Positions 17,401 to 25,376 of a stretch of DNA of 64,000 nucleotides are shown piece after piece. The position numbers and the translations under genes are program-made. The number at the start of each line of letters is the position of its first letter. Within the stretch, counting starts at the first letter, position 1. The DNA is from Tumebacillus permanentifrigoris. GTDB lineage: Bacteria > Bacillota > Bacilli > Tumebacillales > Tumebacillaceae. The notes under the pieces were generated by a model. That model was not told the origin of the DNA, searched no databases, and worked only from the letters and a program-made list of their open reading frames with translations. The stretch covers positions 186,001 through 250,000 of the forward strand of contig NZ_QGGL01000006.1 of NCBI RefSeq assembly GCF_003148565.1, read 5' to 3'.

Positions 17401-20255
17401 CCGTCGCAGGAGGTCTCCCAGTGCTGGGCTTCCTCGAGGATGGAAAAGCGTCCGAGACCACCAAGGCCACGGACGTCGAATGTGGCATCAGCGGAGCGAA
17501 CACCAACTACATGGGAGCAGAGGGTGCGCTCGGCCTCCTCAAAGCCTTGATCCAACGCCAACCGGAGACGACCGTCGTCTGCAAAACGGAAGAGGGCGAG
17601 CGTGCCAAAACGCTGCGCTTGACCGTCCCCCACCCGCCGTCTGATCAGCCCAAACAGACACGCGTCCCGGATGCGTTTTTCAAAACCGACGAGTGGGCGC
17701 CGGGACAAGCCTTGGAATTGGAACGCCACGTCGCTACACTCGCACCGGTCACAGGGACTGTCGTGCGCGCCGGACAGTCCTTCCTCTCGCCAGACACGCT
17801 GGTGATCACCGACCGTCCTGAGTTGATGACCGCCTATGCAGACCGTGCGGTCATCCTCTCGTCAGAACCAGCAACGACCGGCATCCACCACCTCCCGGAG
17901 ATCACGCAGGAAGCAGTTCAAGCCTTCCTGTCGCAACTGGGACGTAGCTTCAAGCACATCCGCGTCGTCAGCGATCTCAACCTGTCTGCGCCAGTCCCAG
18001 ACTGCCTCTCCGAAGCGCCGACGCGTCTGCTCAAGCTGCATGATCTGAGCTTCCTCGTGCTCAAGTGTTGCTTCGATGCCTTGGCAGAGGACGGGAGTTC
18101 CTACCTGACCCTGCTGCTCAATTCATCGCCGAGCGGTGTCCTGCACCCGTACAGCGGACTCTTCGGCGGATTGACCAAGAGCGCCGCGTTGGAGCTCCCG
18201 AACAGCGTGATCCTGCTGGTGCAAACCGATGATGCAAACGTACAAGACGGCATGGCAAAAGCGGAGCAGGAGAGCCGCTACGCACAACTCCTGCCCCTCG
18301 TCGCGTACCAAGACGGCGTCCGCAAAACCACAGTCGTCGAACAGGTCGCAGGTGTGCTCCCAGCAGACGGTCTCGCCACGATCGACGAGTCTTCGTTGGT
18401 CGTCGCCACCGCCGGTGCGCGTGGCATCACGGCCGAACTGCTGAAGGCGGTCGCCCAGCACTTCCGCCCGACCCTGTACATCATCGGGCGCAACTCGCTC
18501 GATCAATACCCGGAGCACGTGTTCCAAGGCACAGAGGCAGAGTTTGCCGCCCGCCGCAAGGACTACCTCCGCGAGCACAAAGCGGCCCATCCGCAGAAAA
18601 CGCTCGGCCAGTTGAACAAGGAATTCGACCGCATGGCCGAAGCCCGCTCAGCGCGGCAGAACCTGCAAGCGATGATCGCCCACTGCGGTTCGGAAAAAGT
18701 TCGCTACATCGCCTGCGATGTCACGAACCGCGCAGACCTCACCCGTGCGTTCGAGATCATCCACCGTGAACAAAAGCGTCCGATCGATCTGCTGATCAAC
18801 GCCGCAGGACTCAACCGTTCGGCGGCAACCCCAGTCAAACAACTGGGAGACTTCCGCGCCATCCGCGACATCAAGATCCAAGGCTACCTCAACCTCAAGC
18901 ATGTGCTGAAAAACCACCCGCCGCGCCTGTGGTGCAACTTCGGGTCATTCATCGGGCTGACCGGGCAACTGGGCGAAACCGACTATGCGTCGGCGAACAA
19001 CTTCCTCTCCACGGCAGCATCCTTCGTTTCGCAGACCCAAGGCAACGACGAGTTCACGATCGGTTGGACGCTGTGGAAAAGCGTCGGTCTAGGTGCCAAC
19101 CCGCTGACCAAGTCCTTTTTGGAAAAAAGCGCGCTGTTCACCAGCATGTGTACAGAGGAGGGCATCCACCACTTCATCCGCGAGATCTCGCTGGCGCAAC
19201 GGGCATCGGAGACGTTCCACCTCGGCACAGCGGAGAAAAACGCGATCACTCGCGTCATCCCGGACTTTTTCCAAGGTCGTGTCGCGCCGACGAAGGCAGC
19301 AGTACCCACGCATTCCTTCTACCTCGACCGCGAACTCAGCCGCACCTCGAAGGAGGTCGTTTTTGAACGGGTGTTCGATCTGGAGAAGGACGCCTATCTC
19401 CGCCATCATGTCGTCAATGGATTTGCAACATTGCCGGGCACGTTCGTCCCGGAGATTGCGGCCGAAGCAGCACTAGCGCTGTACCCGGAGCAGCAGGTCA
19501 TCGCGTTCGAGGATGTGGTCTTCCATCACTTCCTGCGCGTGTACGACAAGTCCAAACCGAGCACCAAGAAAATCAAAGCGACGATCCTCGAACAGACACC
19601 GCACCAAACCAAGGTGCAAGTGCTGGTGCTCACCGACATCGTGGCCCCGAATGGCACGGTGCTGGTGCGAGACAAGTTGCACTTTGAAGCCAAAGTGATT
19701 CTGAGTGGCGAAGTCCCGCCTGCGCCGCACTGGTCGCATTGGGACTCGCGTGGAGAGCAGTTCATCCCAGACCCGTACCATTTCCCGAAAGCGCCCGTGC
19801 TGCTGACCGACATGTTCGTCTCGACGACCAACACGCGTCAGCATCCGCTTGGCAAACGCGCAACCTACGAACTGGGCGTGGAGTCGAACGATCCGGTGTT
19901 CTCCTCGTTCCTGATCCCCAGCATCATGCTGGACGGACTGGCTCGCGTGGCGGTGCTCGGCTATGTGGAAGGGGAGTACCTGCCGTTGGCGGCACCAGCT
20001 CGCATCCGCCGAATCGATATGTACGAGACGGGCAGCGACTGTCATTTCGCTGAGAAATATGCGTCGATCGAACTGTATGCCACCCCGCGCAACATCGACT
20101 TGGAGCAGGATAGCAGCAACCGCTTTGTGGCGGTGAATCCCGAAGGCAAGATCATTTTCCAGATGCACGACGTGACCGGGACGGTTTTGGGGTATTGCCA
20201 CAGCGTCAGTGGTGACTTCCTGCAACAGCTCCCCACTTCGCACAGCGTCTCCTAA
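14472..20255 (+). CDS. Iterative polyketide/PUFA-like synthase: ER(FabL-type)-KS-CLF-KR-DH
   Basis: 1927 residues. (1) Residues 1-260 are an SDR closely resembling the enoyl-ACP reductase FabL: VNNAASGV and Tyr153-x6-Lys160 (YLTVGTSK), the Y-x6-K spacing of enoyl reductases rather than the Y-x3-K of FabG. (2) About 275-720 is a ketosynthase with Cys470 (DTACSSS), His604 (HATGT) and His640 (SLIGHTG), so probably active. (3) About 735-1080 is a second KS-like fold whose active-site Cys is replaced by Phe912 (DTGFESS): a chain-length-factor-like partner. (4) About 1170-1610 is a ketoreductase with TAGARGITAE and Tyr1505 in DYASANNF. (5) About 1620-1900 is a dehydratase with His1646 (HVVNG...LPG) and Asp1821. 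It has no AT or ACP, which the preceding gene supplies. KS-CLF recalls PfaC of PUFA synthases, but a FabL-like ER at the N-terminus is unusual. The product is unknown. Confidence 0.9.
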   Translation: MNDLKGKLALVTGGAKGVGKIIAKRLVEQNAHVILNYFHSLDAAKQTKAELEAMGARVDLIRASVAIQDQVDRMFDQIEAEYGYLDILVNNAASGVFADVEHTDEAAFDRALDTNLKGSFWCARRAAALMKKRGGGSIVNLSSIGSSQVAADYLTVGTSKAALESLTRYLAYEFGQQNIRVNTASANMLDNDVARRFPAYEEMYRRVVEATPLGRIGTEEDLADLAMFLLSEQSRFMTGQMLLVDGGMSLGGSILAPRLQPELPKTEPAAPADLDEDCADIAIVGMGLVVPGAQNPEEFWDVLTEGPDLFRYIPRDRWENNSFYSSDATAEDKTYQNTSGFITDFVPDTNTELTTFWLRHSLQQSLEGVKLQADDKFSFVVGYTPDGNQNLEESMIINSTLHHLNQIVEEMEATPAEKQAILEQASKALQKEFARGAVPVSELLPHRVGHNAMRDVLPEDTELTLVDTACSSSLYAVDIGIKGLLTGEHDVAVCGGAFALGPRSSVLFAKLHGLSTSGQVRPLDKAADGVLFSDGAGVVVLKKLNRAKRDGDRILGVVKAFGASSDGKGKAIYAPSPDGQGLAIERALAQPAVELDNVDWVIAHATGTPAGDLTEFTALRNKLSADHPIYVTSNKSLIGHTGWAAGVVSLIQVLMSLQKGVITPQHRFDTPPDLFGIESSNLTIPKSPVVWESKGSKPRTAAISGFGFGGTNAHLVVEEYRPDTQSTPAPKLDESDRIAIVGWAAHVPGLDSSQEITQWLKGAGKFPQATFGEFYPEPSFQKVRMPPRTVRTIDRCQLMILECSHNLRDQLGEFWDGNKTSTGVIMGHMGLTRHSTLYGSRVYLDDVVRVLREHVESRLLEESIDGLRREVKRLVISSNEDSFPGIMPNVIPARVANYFDLKGLNMAIDTGFESSFSALEVACRYLRSHELNMALVGGLHGNTTPENIQAIRELLHNPSLEIAEGCFMFALVRESTAVAGGLPVLGFLEDGKASETTKATDVECGISGANTNYMGAEGALGLLKALIQRQPETTVVCKTEEGERAKTLRLTVPHPPSDQPKQTRVPDAFFKTDEWAPGQALELERHVATLAPVTGTVVRAGQSFLSPDTLVITDRPELMTAYADRAVILSSEPATTGIHHLPEITQEAVQAFLSQLGRSFKHIRVVSDLNLSAPVPDCLSEAPTRLLKLHDLSFLVLKCCFDALAEDGSSYLTLLLNSSPSGVLHPYSGLFGGLTKSAALELPNSVILLVQTDDANVQDGMAKAEQESRYAQLLPLVAYQDGVRKTTVVEQVAGVLPADGLATIDESSLVVATAGARGITAELLKAVAQHFRPTLYIIGRNSLDQYPEHVFQGTEAEFAARRKDYLREHKAAHPQKTLGQLNKEFDRMAEARSARQNLQAMIAHCGSEKVRYIACDVTNRADLTRAFEIIHREQKRPIDLLINAAGLNRSAATPVKQLGDFRAIRDIKIQGYLNLKHVLKNHPPRLWCNFGSFIGLTGQLGETDYASANNFLSTAASFVSQTQGNDEFTIGWTLWKSVGLGANPLTKSFLEKSALFTSMCTEEGIHHFIREISLAQRASETFHLGTAEKNAITRVIPDFFQGRVAPTKAAVPTHSFYLDRELSRTSKEVVFERVFDLEKDAYLRHHVVNGFATLPGTFVPEIAAEAALALYPEQQVIAFEDVVFHHFLRVYDKSKPSTKKIKATILEQTPHQTKVQVLVLTDIVAPNGTVLVRDKLHFEAKVILSGEVPPAPHWSHWDSRGEQFIPDPYHFPKAPVLLTDMFVSTTNTRQHPLGKRATYELGVESNDPVFSSFLIPSIMLDGLARVAVLGYVEGEYLPLAAPARIRRIDMYETGSDCHFAEKYASIELYATPRNIDLEQDSSNRFVAVNPEGKIIFQMHDVTGTVLGYCHSVSGDFLQQLPTSHSVS

Positions 20256-20276
20256 ACCATCGACAGGAGGTCCAAC

Positions 20277-21623
20277 ATGACCGCAAACACCAAATTGGTA
20301 CCACCAGGACCGGTCGAACGATCGGTGCTAGGCAGTTTGACCAAATTTCGTCGCAACCCGTCCCATCTGATGGTGCAGTACTGGCAGGAGCATGGGGAGC
20401 TGTACCGCATGCGTCTGGGCCCGTACTGGGTGTACGTTCCGACACACCCGGACCACGTGAAGCACGTGATGGTCGACAACCTGCGAAACTACAGCCGCGG
20501 GAAGTTTTTCAAAAACTTTGAACGGTTTATCGGAAAAGGGTTGGTGGCGATCGAAGGCGATGAGTGGGCCAAGCACCGCCGGATCATCCAACCCACGTTC
20601 CACCGTGGCTCCGTCGGCAATTTTGGCGAGATTCACACCGCTGGGGCGACCGAACTCGTCCAGCGTTGGGACGAGCATGCGGCGGCAGGCGAGACCTTTG
20701 ACGCGGCCTATGAGCTATTCGCGATGGTGCTCAGCACGTTCGGAAGGACCTTTTACAACATGGATCTGAGCGTCTACGCGGAGCAGTTCATCCCCGGCTC
20801 GCATGAAGGGATGTTGCAACTGATCCAGAACGTTCTGATTCCAGAATGGGTGCCGACTGCCAAAAACCGCGAGTTCAAATCCATCCGCAACTTGCTCGAT
20901 GACATCGTCGCTCGCATCGTGGACGATCATCGCCAAGGGCTGTGTGGCGATCATGATCTCGTTTCCACGATGTTGAAAAGTTATGACGAAGGCCAGATGA
21001 CCCTCGACCAAGTTCATGATGAAGTGCTGACACTGCTCGTGGTGGGCACGGACACGACGACGGCGGCCTTGTCGTGGGCGCTGTACTGCTTGACGATGTA
21101 CGGCGAGGAGCGCAAACGTCTAGAGGAGGAAGTGGACCGCGTCTTGAACGGGCGCGTGCCAACCGTGGCTGACCTCGCGTCCCTGCCGTACACGATGATG
21201 TTCCTGAAGGAAGTGCTGCGCCTGTACCCGCCGGTCTGGATCTTGACCCGCGACCCGATCAGCGATGATGAGATCGCTGGCTATCACATCCCGGCTGGCT
21301 CCACCGTCATGACGTGCCCGTATCTCGTACACCGCAACCCAGAATTCTGGGAGAATCCCGAAGCGTTCGTGCCAGAGCGGTTCCTGCCAGAGTTGGAAGA
21401 GAAGCGTCACCGCTACGCCTACATCCCGTTCGGTGCTGGCCAGCATCAGTGTGTCGGCATGCACTCGTCGCTGCAACAGATGCACATCACGATGGCGATG
21501 ATCATCCAGAAGTTCAAAGTCGAATTGGCCCCCAGCGGCAGCGTCATCCCTTCGGCTGGCCTGACCATGCATCCGGCAGACGGTGTGCGCGTGAAACTGA
21601 CCCCGCGGGGAACAACCCACTAA
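20277..21623 (+). CDS. Cytochrome P450 (first of two)
   Basis: A 448-residue soluble P450. The I-helix is VVGTDTTTAALSW, the K-helix ExxR is in LKEVLRLYPPVW, and the haem-binding loop FGAGQHQCVGM places the thiolate at Cys392. The ExxR and haem-loop context looks like the fatty-acid-hydroxylase-like bacterial P450s. The SD ACAGGAGG lies before the ATG, 21 bases after the synthase stop. It needs external ferredoxin and reductase, which are not in the window. It probably hydroxylates the polyketide or fatty chain. Confidence 0.94.
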   Translation: MTANTKLVPPGPVERSVLGSLTKFRRNPSHLMVQYWQEHGELYRMRLGPYWVYVPTHPDHVKHVMVDNLRNYSRGKFFKNFERFIGKGLVAIEGDEWAKHRRIIQPTFHRGSVGNFGEIHTAGATELVQRWDEHAAAGETFDAAYELFAMVLSTFGRTFYNMDLSVYAEQFIPGSHEGMLQLIQNVLIPEWVPTAKNREFKSIRNLLDDIVARIVDDHRQGLCGDHDLVSTMLKSYDEGQMTLDQVHDEVLTLLVVGTDTTTAALSWALYCLTMYGEERKRLEEEVDRVLNGRVPTVADLASLPYTMMFLKEVLRLYPPVWILTRDPISDDEIAGYHIPAGSTVMTCPYLVHRNPEFWENPEAFVPERFLPELEEKRHRYAYIPFGAGQHQCVGMHSSLQQMHITMAMIIQKFKVELAPSGSVIPSAGLTMHPADGVRVKLTPRGTTH

Positions 21624-21636
21624 GGAGTGATCGAAC

Positions 21637-23004
21637 ATGACGACACCACAACCAAAAGTTCTCCGCGAACCACCTGGCCCCGTTACGCGCTCCATCCTTG
21701 GCAACCTCAACGAGTTTCGCCGTGATCCGCACGCACTGATGATCTCCGCGTGGCAACAATACGGTGACTTTGTGCGCTTCCGCTTCGGCAATGTCAACGC
21801 GTACCTGCCCGCGCACCCGGATTACATCAAGCACGTGTTGGTCGATAACCACAAAAATTATGCGCGAGGACGTCTGTACAAGACGTTCGAGCGCTTTTTC
21901 GGCAAAGGTCTGCTGACCAACGAAGGCGAGTCTTGGATGAAAAACCGGCGGATGCTCCAGCCGGAGTTCCAACAGGAGGCCGTCCTGCAACATACCCAGA
22001 TCATCACAGAGAGCGCGACGGCGATGCTTGAGAACTGGCGCGTGAAGGCGGATCGAGATGAAGTGGTCGATGGCCACAAAGAGATGGTCGGGCTGGTGCT
22101 CCGTCAGTTGGGACGCTCTGTGTTCAGTCTCGATCTGAGTTCGTATGCGGACGAGGTCGTACCGATCATCCAAGCGGGCGTTTCCACGATCATCCGCGAC
22201 ATCGGTTCCGCCAACGAACTGACGCCGAAATGGTTGCCTACGCCGTACAACAAGCGCACGCGCCAAATCAACCAAGCGATTCACAGCATCATCAACCGTG
22301 TGATCGAGGAGCACAAGCAGGGGTTGCACGGGGACAACGACCTCGTCTCCCTGCTGCTCAAGGAACAGGCGGAGAACAACCTGAACCAGCGACAAGTGTT
22401 CGACGAAGTGACCACCGTCTTTTTGGCGGGGCATGACACGACGGCGGCCGCGTTTGCATGGTTGCTCTACATCTTGGGCTCGCGTCCGGATGTGCGGGAA
22501 CGCTTGGAGGAAGAAGTGGAGCGCGTGCTGAGCGGTCGCATCCCGACGGCGGAGGACGTCAACCTGCTCCTCTACACGCGGATGGTCGTGATGGAAACGC
22601 TGCGCCTCTATCCGCCCGTGTGGGGCTTCCCGCGCGATGCGATCGCAGACGATGAGATCGGCGGCTTCCAGATCAAGGGCGGTTCCTCGATGATCGTCTC
22701 CCCGTATGTCGTACACCGACACCCGGAGTTCTGGGACAGCCCGATGAGCTTCAACCCCGAGCGCTTCCGTTCGGGCTGGGACAAGACGCAACATCGCCAT
22801 GCCTACATCCCGTTTGGACACGGCCCGCGCCAGTGCATCGGCATGGGATTTGCCTTGCAACAGATGATGCTCTCACTCCCGATGATCGTGCAGCAATTCC
22901 GAGTGGAACTGGTGCCGACGACAGAGGTCGTCCCTGCCACGACGGCGATCATGCATCCACACGGTGGGCTGCGCATCAAAATCAAGCACAGAGACAGAGG
23001 GTGA
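21637..23004 (+). CDS. Cytochrome P450 (second of two)
   Basis: A 455-residue P450 homologous to the preceding one; the N-termini are alike (PPGPVTRSILGNLNEFRRDP against PPGPVERSVLGSLTKFRRNP), so it is an old tandem duplication. I-helix FLAGHDTTAAAFAW, ExxR in METLRLYPPVW, haem loop FGHGPRQCIGM with Cys400. The SD AAGGAG lies 13 bases after the first P450. A different regiochemistry is likely but not provable. The end overlaps the SD of the next gene. Confidence 0.94.
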   Translation: MTTPQPKVLREPPGPVTRSILGNLNEFRRDPHALMISAWQQYGDFVRFRFGNVNAYLPAHPDYIKHVLVDNHKNYARGRLYKTFERFFGKGLLTNEGESWMKNRRMLQPEFQQEAVLQHTQIITESATAMLENWRVKADRDEVVDGHKEMVGLVLRQLGRSVFSLDLSSYADEVVPIIQAGVSTIIRDIGSANELTPKWLPTPYNKRTRQINQAIHSIINRVIEEHKQGLHGDNDLVSLLLKEQAENNLNQRQVFDEVTTVFLAGHDTTAAAFAWLLYILGSRPDVRERLEEEVERVLSGRIPTAEDVNLLLYTRMVVMETLRLYPPVWGFPRDAIADDEIGGFQIKGGSSMIVSPYVVHRHPEFWDSPMSFNPERFRSGWDKTQHRHAYIPFGHGPRQCIGMGFALQQMMLSLPMIVQQFRVELVPTTEVVPATTAIMHPHGGLRIKIKHRDRG

Positions 23005-23009
23005 ACTGC

Positions 23010-25376
23010 ATGAGTTCAACTGCAACCGCACGTCTGCGGAATTTGATACCTCCCGCGATCACCTACCCGGCTGACGGTTCGGTGCTCCCGTGCAATCGAT
23101 ATCGGTGGCGACCGATCGAATTGCCGTCGGTCGAGATTCAGGCAGGGAAGTTGGCTGGCAAAAAGGTCTTGGTGGTCGGCGGGGCGGAGGCGACCTATGA
23201 GCGCCTCGCCGCACACCTGCGCTCCTATGGCGTCACGTGCTATCGATTTGACGGAGCGGCGCTACAGCCGGGCGTTGAGGTTGATGGCATCCTCGATCTG
23301 AACATCGAGGAGCCTTTTTCACTGGCGACGGGCACGGCTTGGGAAGCGCCGTTCGCGTCGACGATTCGCGCTGTGCAAGCGGTCTATGAAGCGTGGGCAG
23401 AGGAAACGAACGCCAATCGGCTTTTCTACGTCGCCGTCACCGCGATGGGTGGCCAGATGGGCTATGACGGGGAAAAAGCGGCCCAACCGCTGGGCGGTGT
23501 CTGGGCCGGTTTTGCCAAAAGCCTGCCTCGCGAGATCCCGAACTGCCATGTCAAAGTCATCGATGTGGCGCGAGCGGAGTGGGAGAACCTCGAACAGATT
23601 CTTGTGCAGGAACTGTTCAATTGGGGCGTGTTCGAAGTCGGGTATCAGAACGGGGTGCGCTATGGCCTGTTCGCTGAGCATGTCCCCTTAGGAGAACCTG
23701 TTCGTTCTATTGAAGAAGGAGATACGATCCTGATCTCCGGCGGTGCGCGGGGGATCGGATTCGCCCTCGCCCAAGACTTGGCGCGCAACTTCGGGTGCTC
23801 CGTCGTCATCACCGGCCGCAGTGAGTTCCCAAGCGGTGCCGAGGAGTGGTTGGCGCTCGGGGCGGAAGCGTTTAAAAAGTTCCAGTTCGAAAGCCTGCGC
23901 ACCAGCCCAAGCGTCCTCCAGACCCGCAAACAACTGGAGCGCATCAAGAGCCAACGCGAGCTCTATCACAACGTCCAGCAGATGCAGGATGAAGGGCTGC
24001 GCGTTCGATACGAAGCCTGCGACTTTACCGATGAAGGTCAAGTTCACGCGCTGGTGCAAAAAATCGGCCCGTCTCTGCGCGGAGTCATCCACAACGCAGG
24101 GATCGAGGAAACCATCCGCCTGAACGCCAAAAGCGTCGAGGCTTGCCTCGCGACCGTTCGGGTCAAGATCAACGGCTTTCTGCATCTGGCCACGGCGTGT
24201 GCCGACTTGAACCTGAACTTTTTCTGCAACGTGGGTTCCCTGTCTGGACGTTGGGGTGGCATGATCGGGCAATTGGATTATGCAGGTGGCAACGAAGCGC
24301 TGACCCGTCTGGGTTTTTGGGCGACTGCGAACGGACTGTTCGACGTGCAGACGATCTGCTGGCCGACCTGGGACAAACTCGGACTGATCACCAACTACCA
24401 AGCGGCACTGAAGTATGCTTCGGCGATCCATGTGCAGGAGGGCATCTATCACTGGCAACGCAATCTGCTGGCGGGCGATGCGGGCGAGTGCATCTACATG
24501 GGCAAAGTCGGCAAAGCGCTCGTGCCGATGCAGATCAACGGGTTCCTGCCCGTCTCGATCGTGGAGGCACCCGATATCGAGCGCATCCATTCACAGGTGT
24601 TCTACATGGGAGAGGTGCAAGACTTCCGGCTGTTCAAGTCTGTCGCCAGCGTCTCCCGGATGGATCGCCGCTTGACCACCTGCATCGAAGACGTGCGCTG
24701 GAACGGCAAGGCGATGATGCCGGTCAGCCTGTTGCTGGAGTACGTGCTCTCACTGGCGGAGTGGGTCGTTCCCGAAGGTTGGCAGGAACTGCCGCTCCGC
24801 TCCATCGACGGGTTGGAAGTCAATCTGCCGGCGCTTGCCTATGCAGCAGACGAACCCGCGTGGGAGTTGGGGAAAAAGGCCGTCGGCCATTGGGATGGCG
24901 ACGCCTGGGTCGTCACCGTCACGCTGTCGAGAGGGAGTCAGCTCGTAGCCCGCTGTCAACTCGTCCACCGTGCCGAGGCTGTACCTGTGCCTGTACCTGT
25001 ACCTGTGCAAAGGGACTTGCCGTTCACGTCGAACGCACCGGACTTACCGGATACGCCGGAGTCGCCACTGGTGTGGCGCGGAGGCGTTTTTGCCATCGCG
25101 CGTTGGCACGCGTCGGTCGGACACGTTCCCGCCTGCTCGTCAGGGCAGATCTGGTCGGTCCCGCATGTGCCGACCATGCGATTGCCCAGCGCCCATCTGG
25201 AGAATATCTTCCGCGCTGCCTCGACTCGACAAGCCGATCGCCTCACCGTCCGCCGACTTGGGTTCCTGCAAGAGAACCTGCGCTGTACGACGATTGCACA
25301 GGTGGGCGACACGTGGTATGTGCAGGATGAAGCCGGGAATCCCGGGTTCTGGTTGGAAGGTGTTGCATGTTCATGA
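23010..25376 (+). CDS. Ketoreductase with degenerate dehydratase-like C-terminus
   Basis: 788 residues from ATG 23010; the frame continues upstream, but that part overlaps the P450 and has no SD. The N-terminal half is a PKS-type KR pair of subdomains: a structural half with GGVWAGFAKSLPRE, then a catalytic half with ILISGGARGIGFALA, Ser in NVGSLSGRWG and Tyr424 in DYAGGNEAL. The C-terminal about 280 residues look like a hotdog dehydratase (TCIEDVRWNGKAMMPVS), but the catalytic His of HxxxGxxxxP is Val here, so it is probably inactive. A VPVPVPVPV microrepeat links its two hotdog halves. The role may be a second reduction step or a structural partner. Confidence 0.85.
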   Translation: MSSTATARLRNLIPPAITYPADGSVLPCNRYRWRPIELPSVEIQAGKLAGKKVLVVGGAEATYERLAAHLRSYGVTCYRFDGAALQPGVEVDGILDLNIEEPFSLATGTAWEAPFASTIRAVQAVYEAWAEETNANRLFYVAVTAMGGQMGYDGEKAAQPLGGVWAGFAKSLPREIPNCHVKVIDVARAEWENLEQILVQELFNWGVFEVGYQNGVRYGLFAEHVPLGEPVRSIEEGDTILISGGARGIGFALAQDLARNFGCSVVITGRSEFPSGAEEWLALGAEAFKKFQFESLRTSPSVLQTRKQLERIKSQRELYHNVQQMQDEGLRVRYEACDFTDEGQVHALVQKIGPSLRGVIHNAGIEETIRLNAKSVEACLATVRVKINGFLHLATACADLNLNFFCNVGSLSGRWGGMIGQLDYAGGNEALTRLGFWATANGLFDVQTICWPTWDKLGLITNYQAALKYASAIHVQEGIYHWQRNLLAGDAGECIYMGKVGKALVPMQINGFLPVSIVEAPDIERIHSQVFYMGEVQDFRLFKSVASVSRMDRRLTTCIEDVRWNGKAMMPVSLLLEYVLSLAEWVVPEGWQELPLRSIDGLEVNLPALAYAADEPAWELGKKAVGHWDGDAWVVTVTLSRGSQLVARCQLVHRAEAVPVPVPVPVQRDLPFTSNAPDLPDTPESPLVWRGGVFAIARWHASVGHVPACSSGQIWSVPHVPTMRLPSAHLENIFRAASTRQADRLTVRRLGFLQENLRCTTIAQVGDTWYVQDEAGNPGFWLEGVACS

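Noticed and set aside
15603-17729. A 708-codon open frame on the minus strand inside the synthase gene
   Set aside because: Antisense to well-conserved KS and CLF motifs; no SD and no family resemblance.
24975-25010. Repeated GTACCTGT-like units considered as a regulatory repeat
   Set aside because: They lie in frame inside the KR gene and encode an alternating Val-Pro linker.
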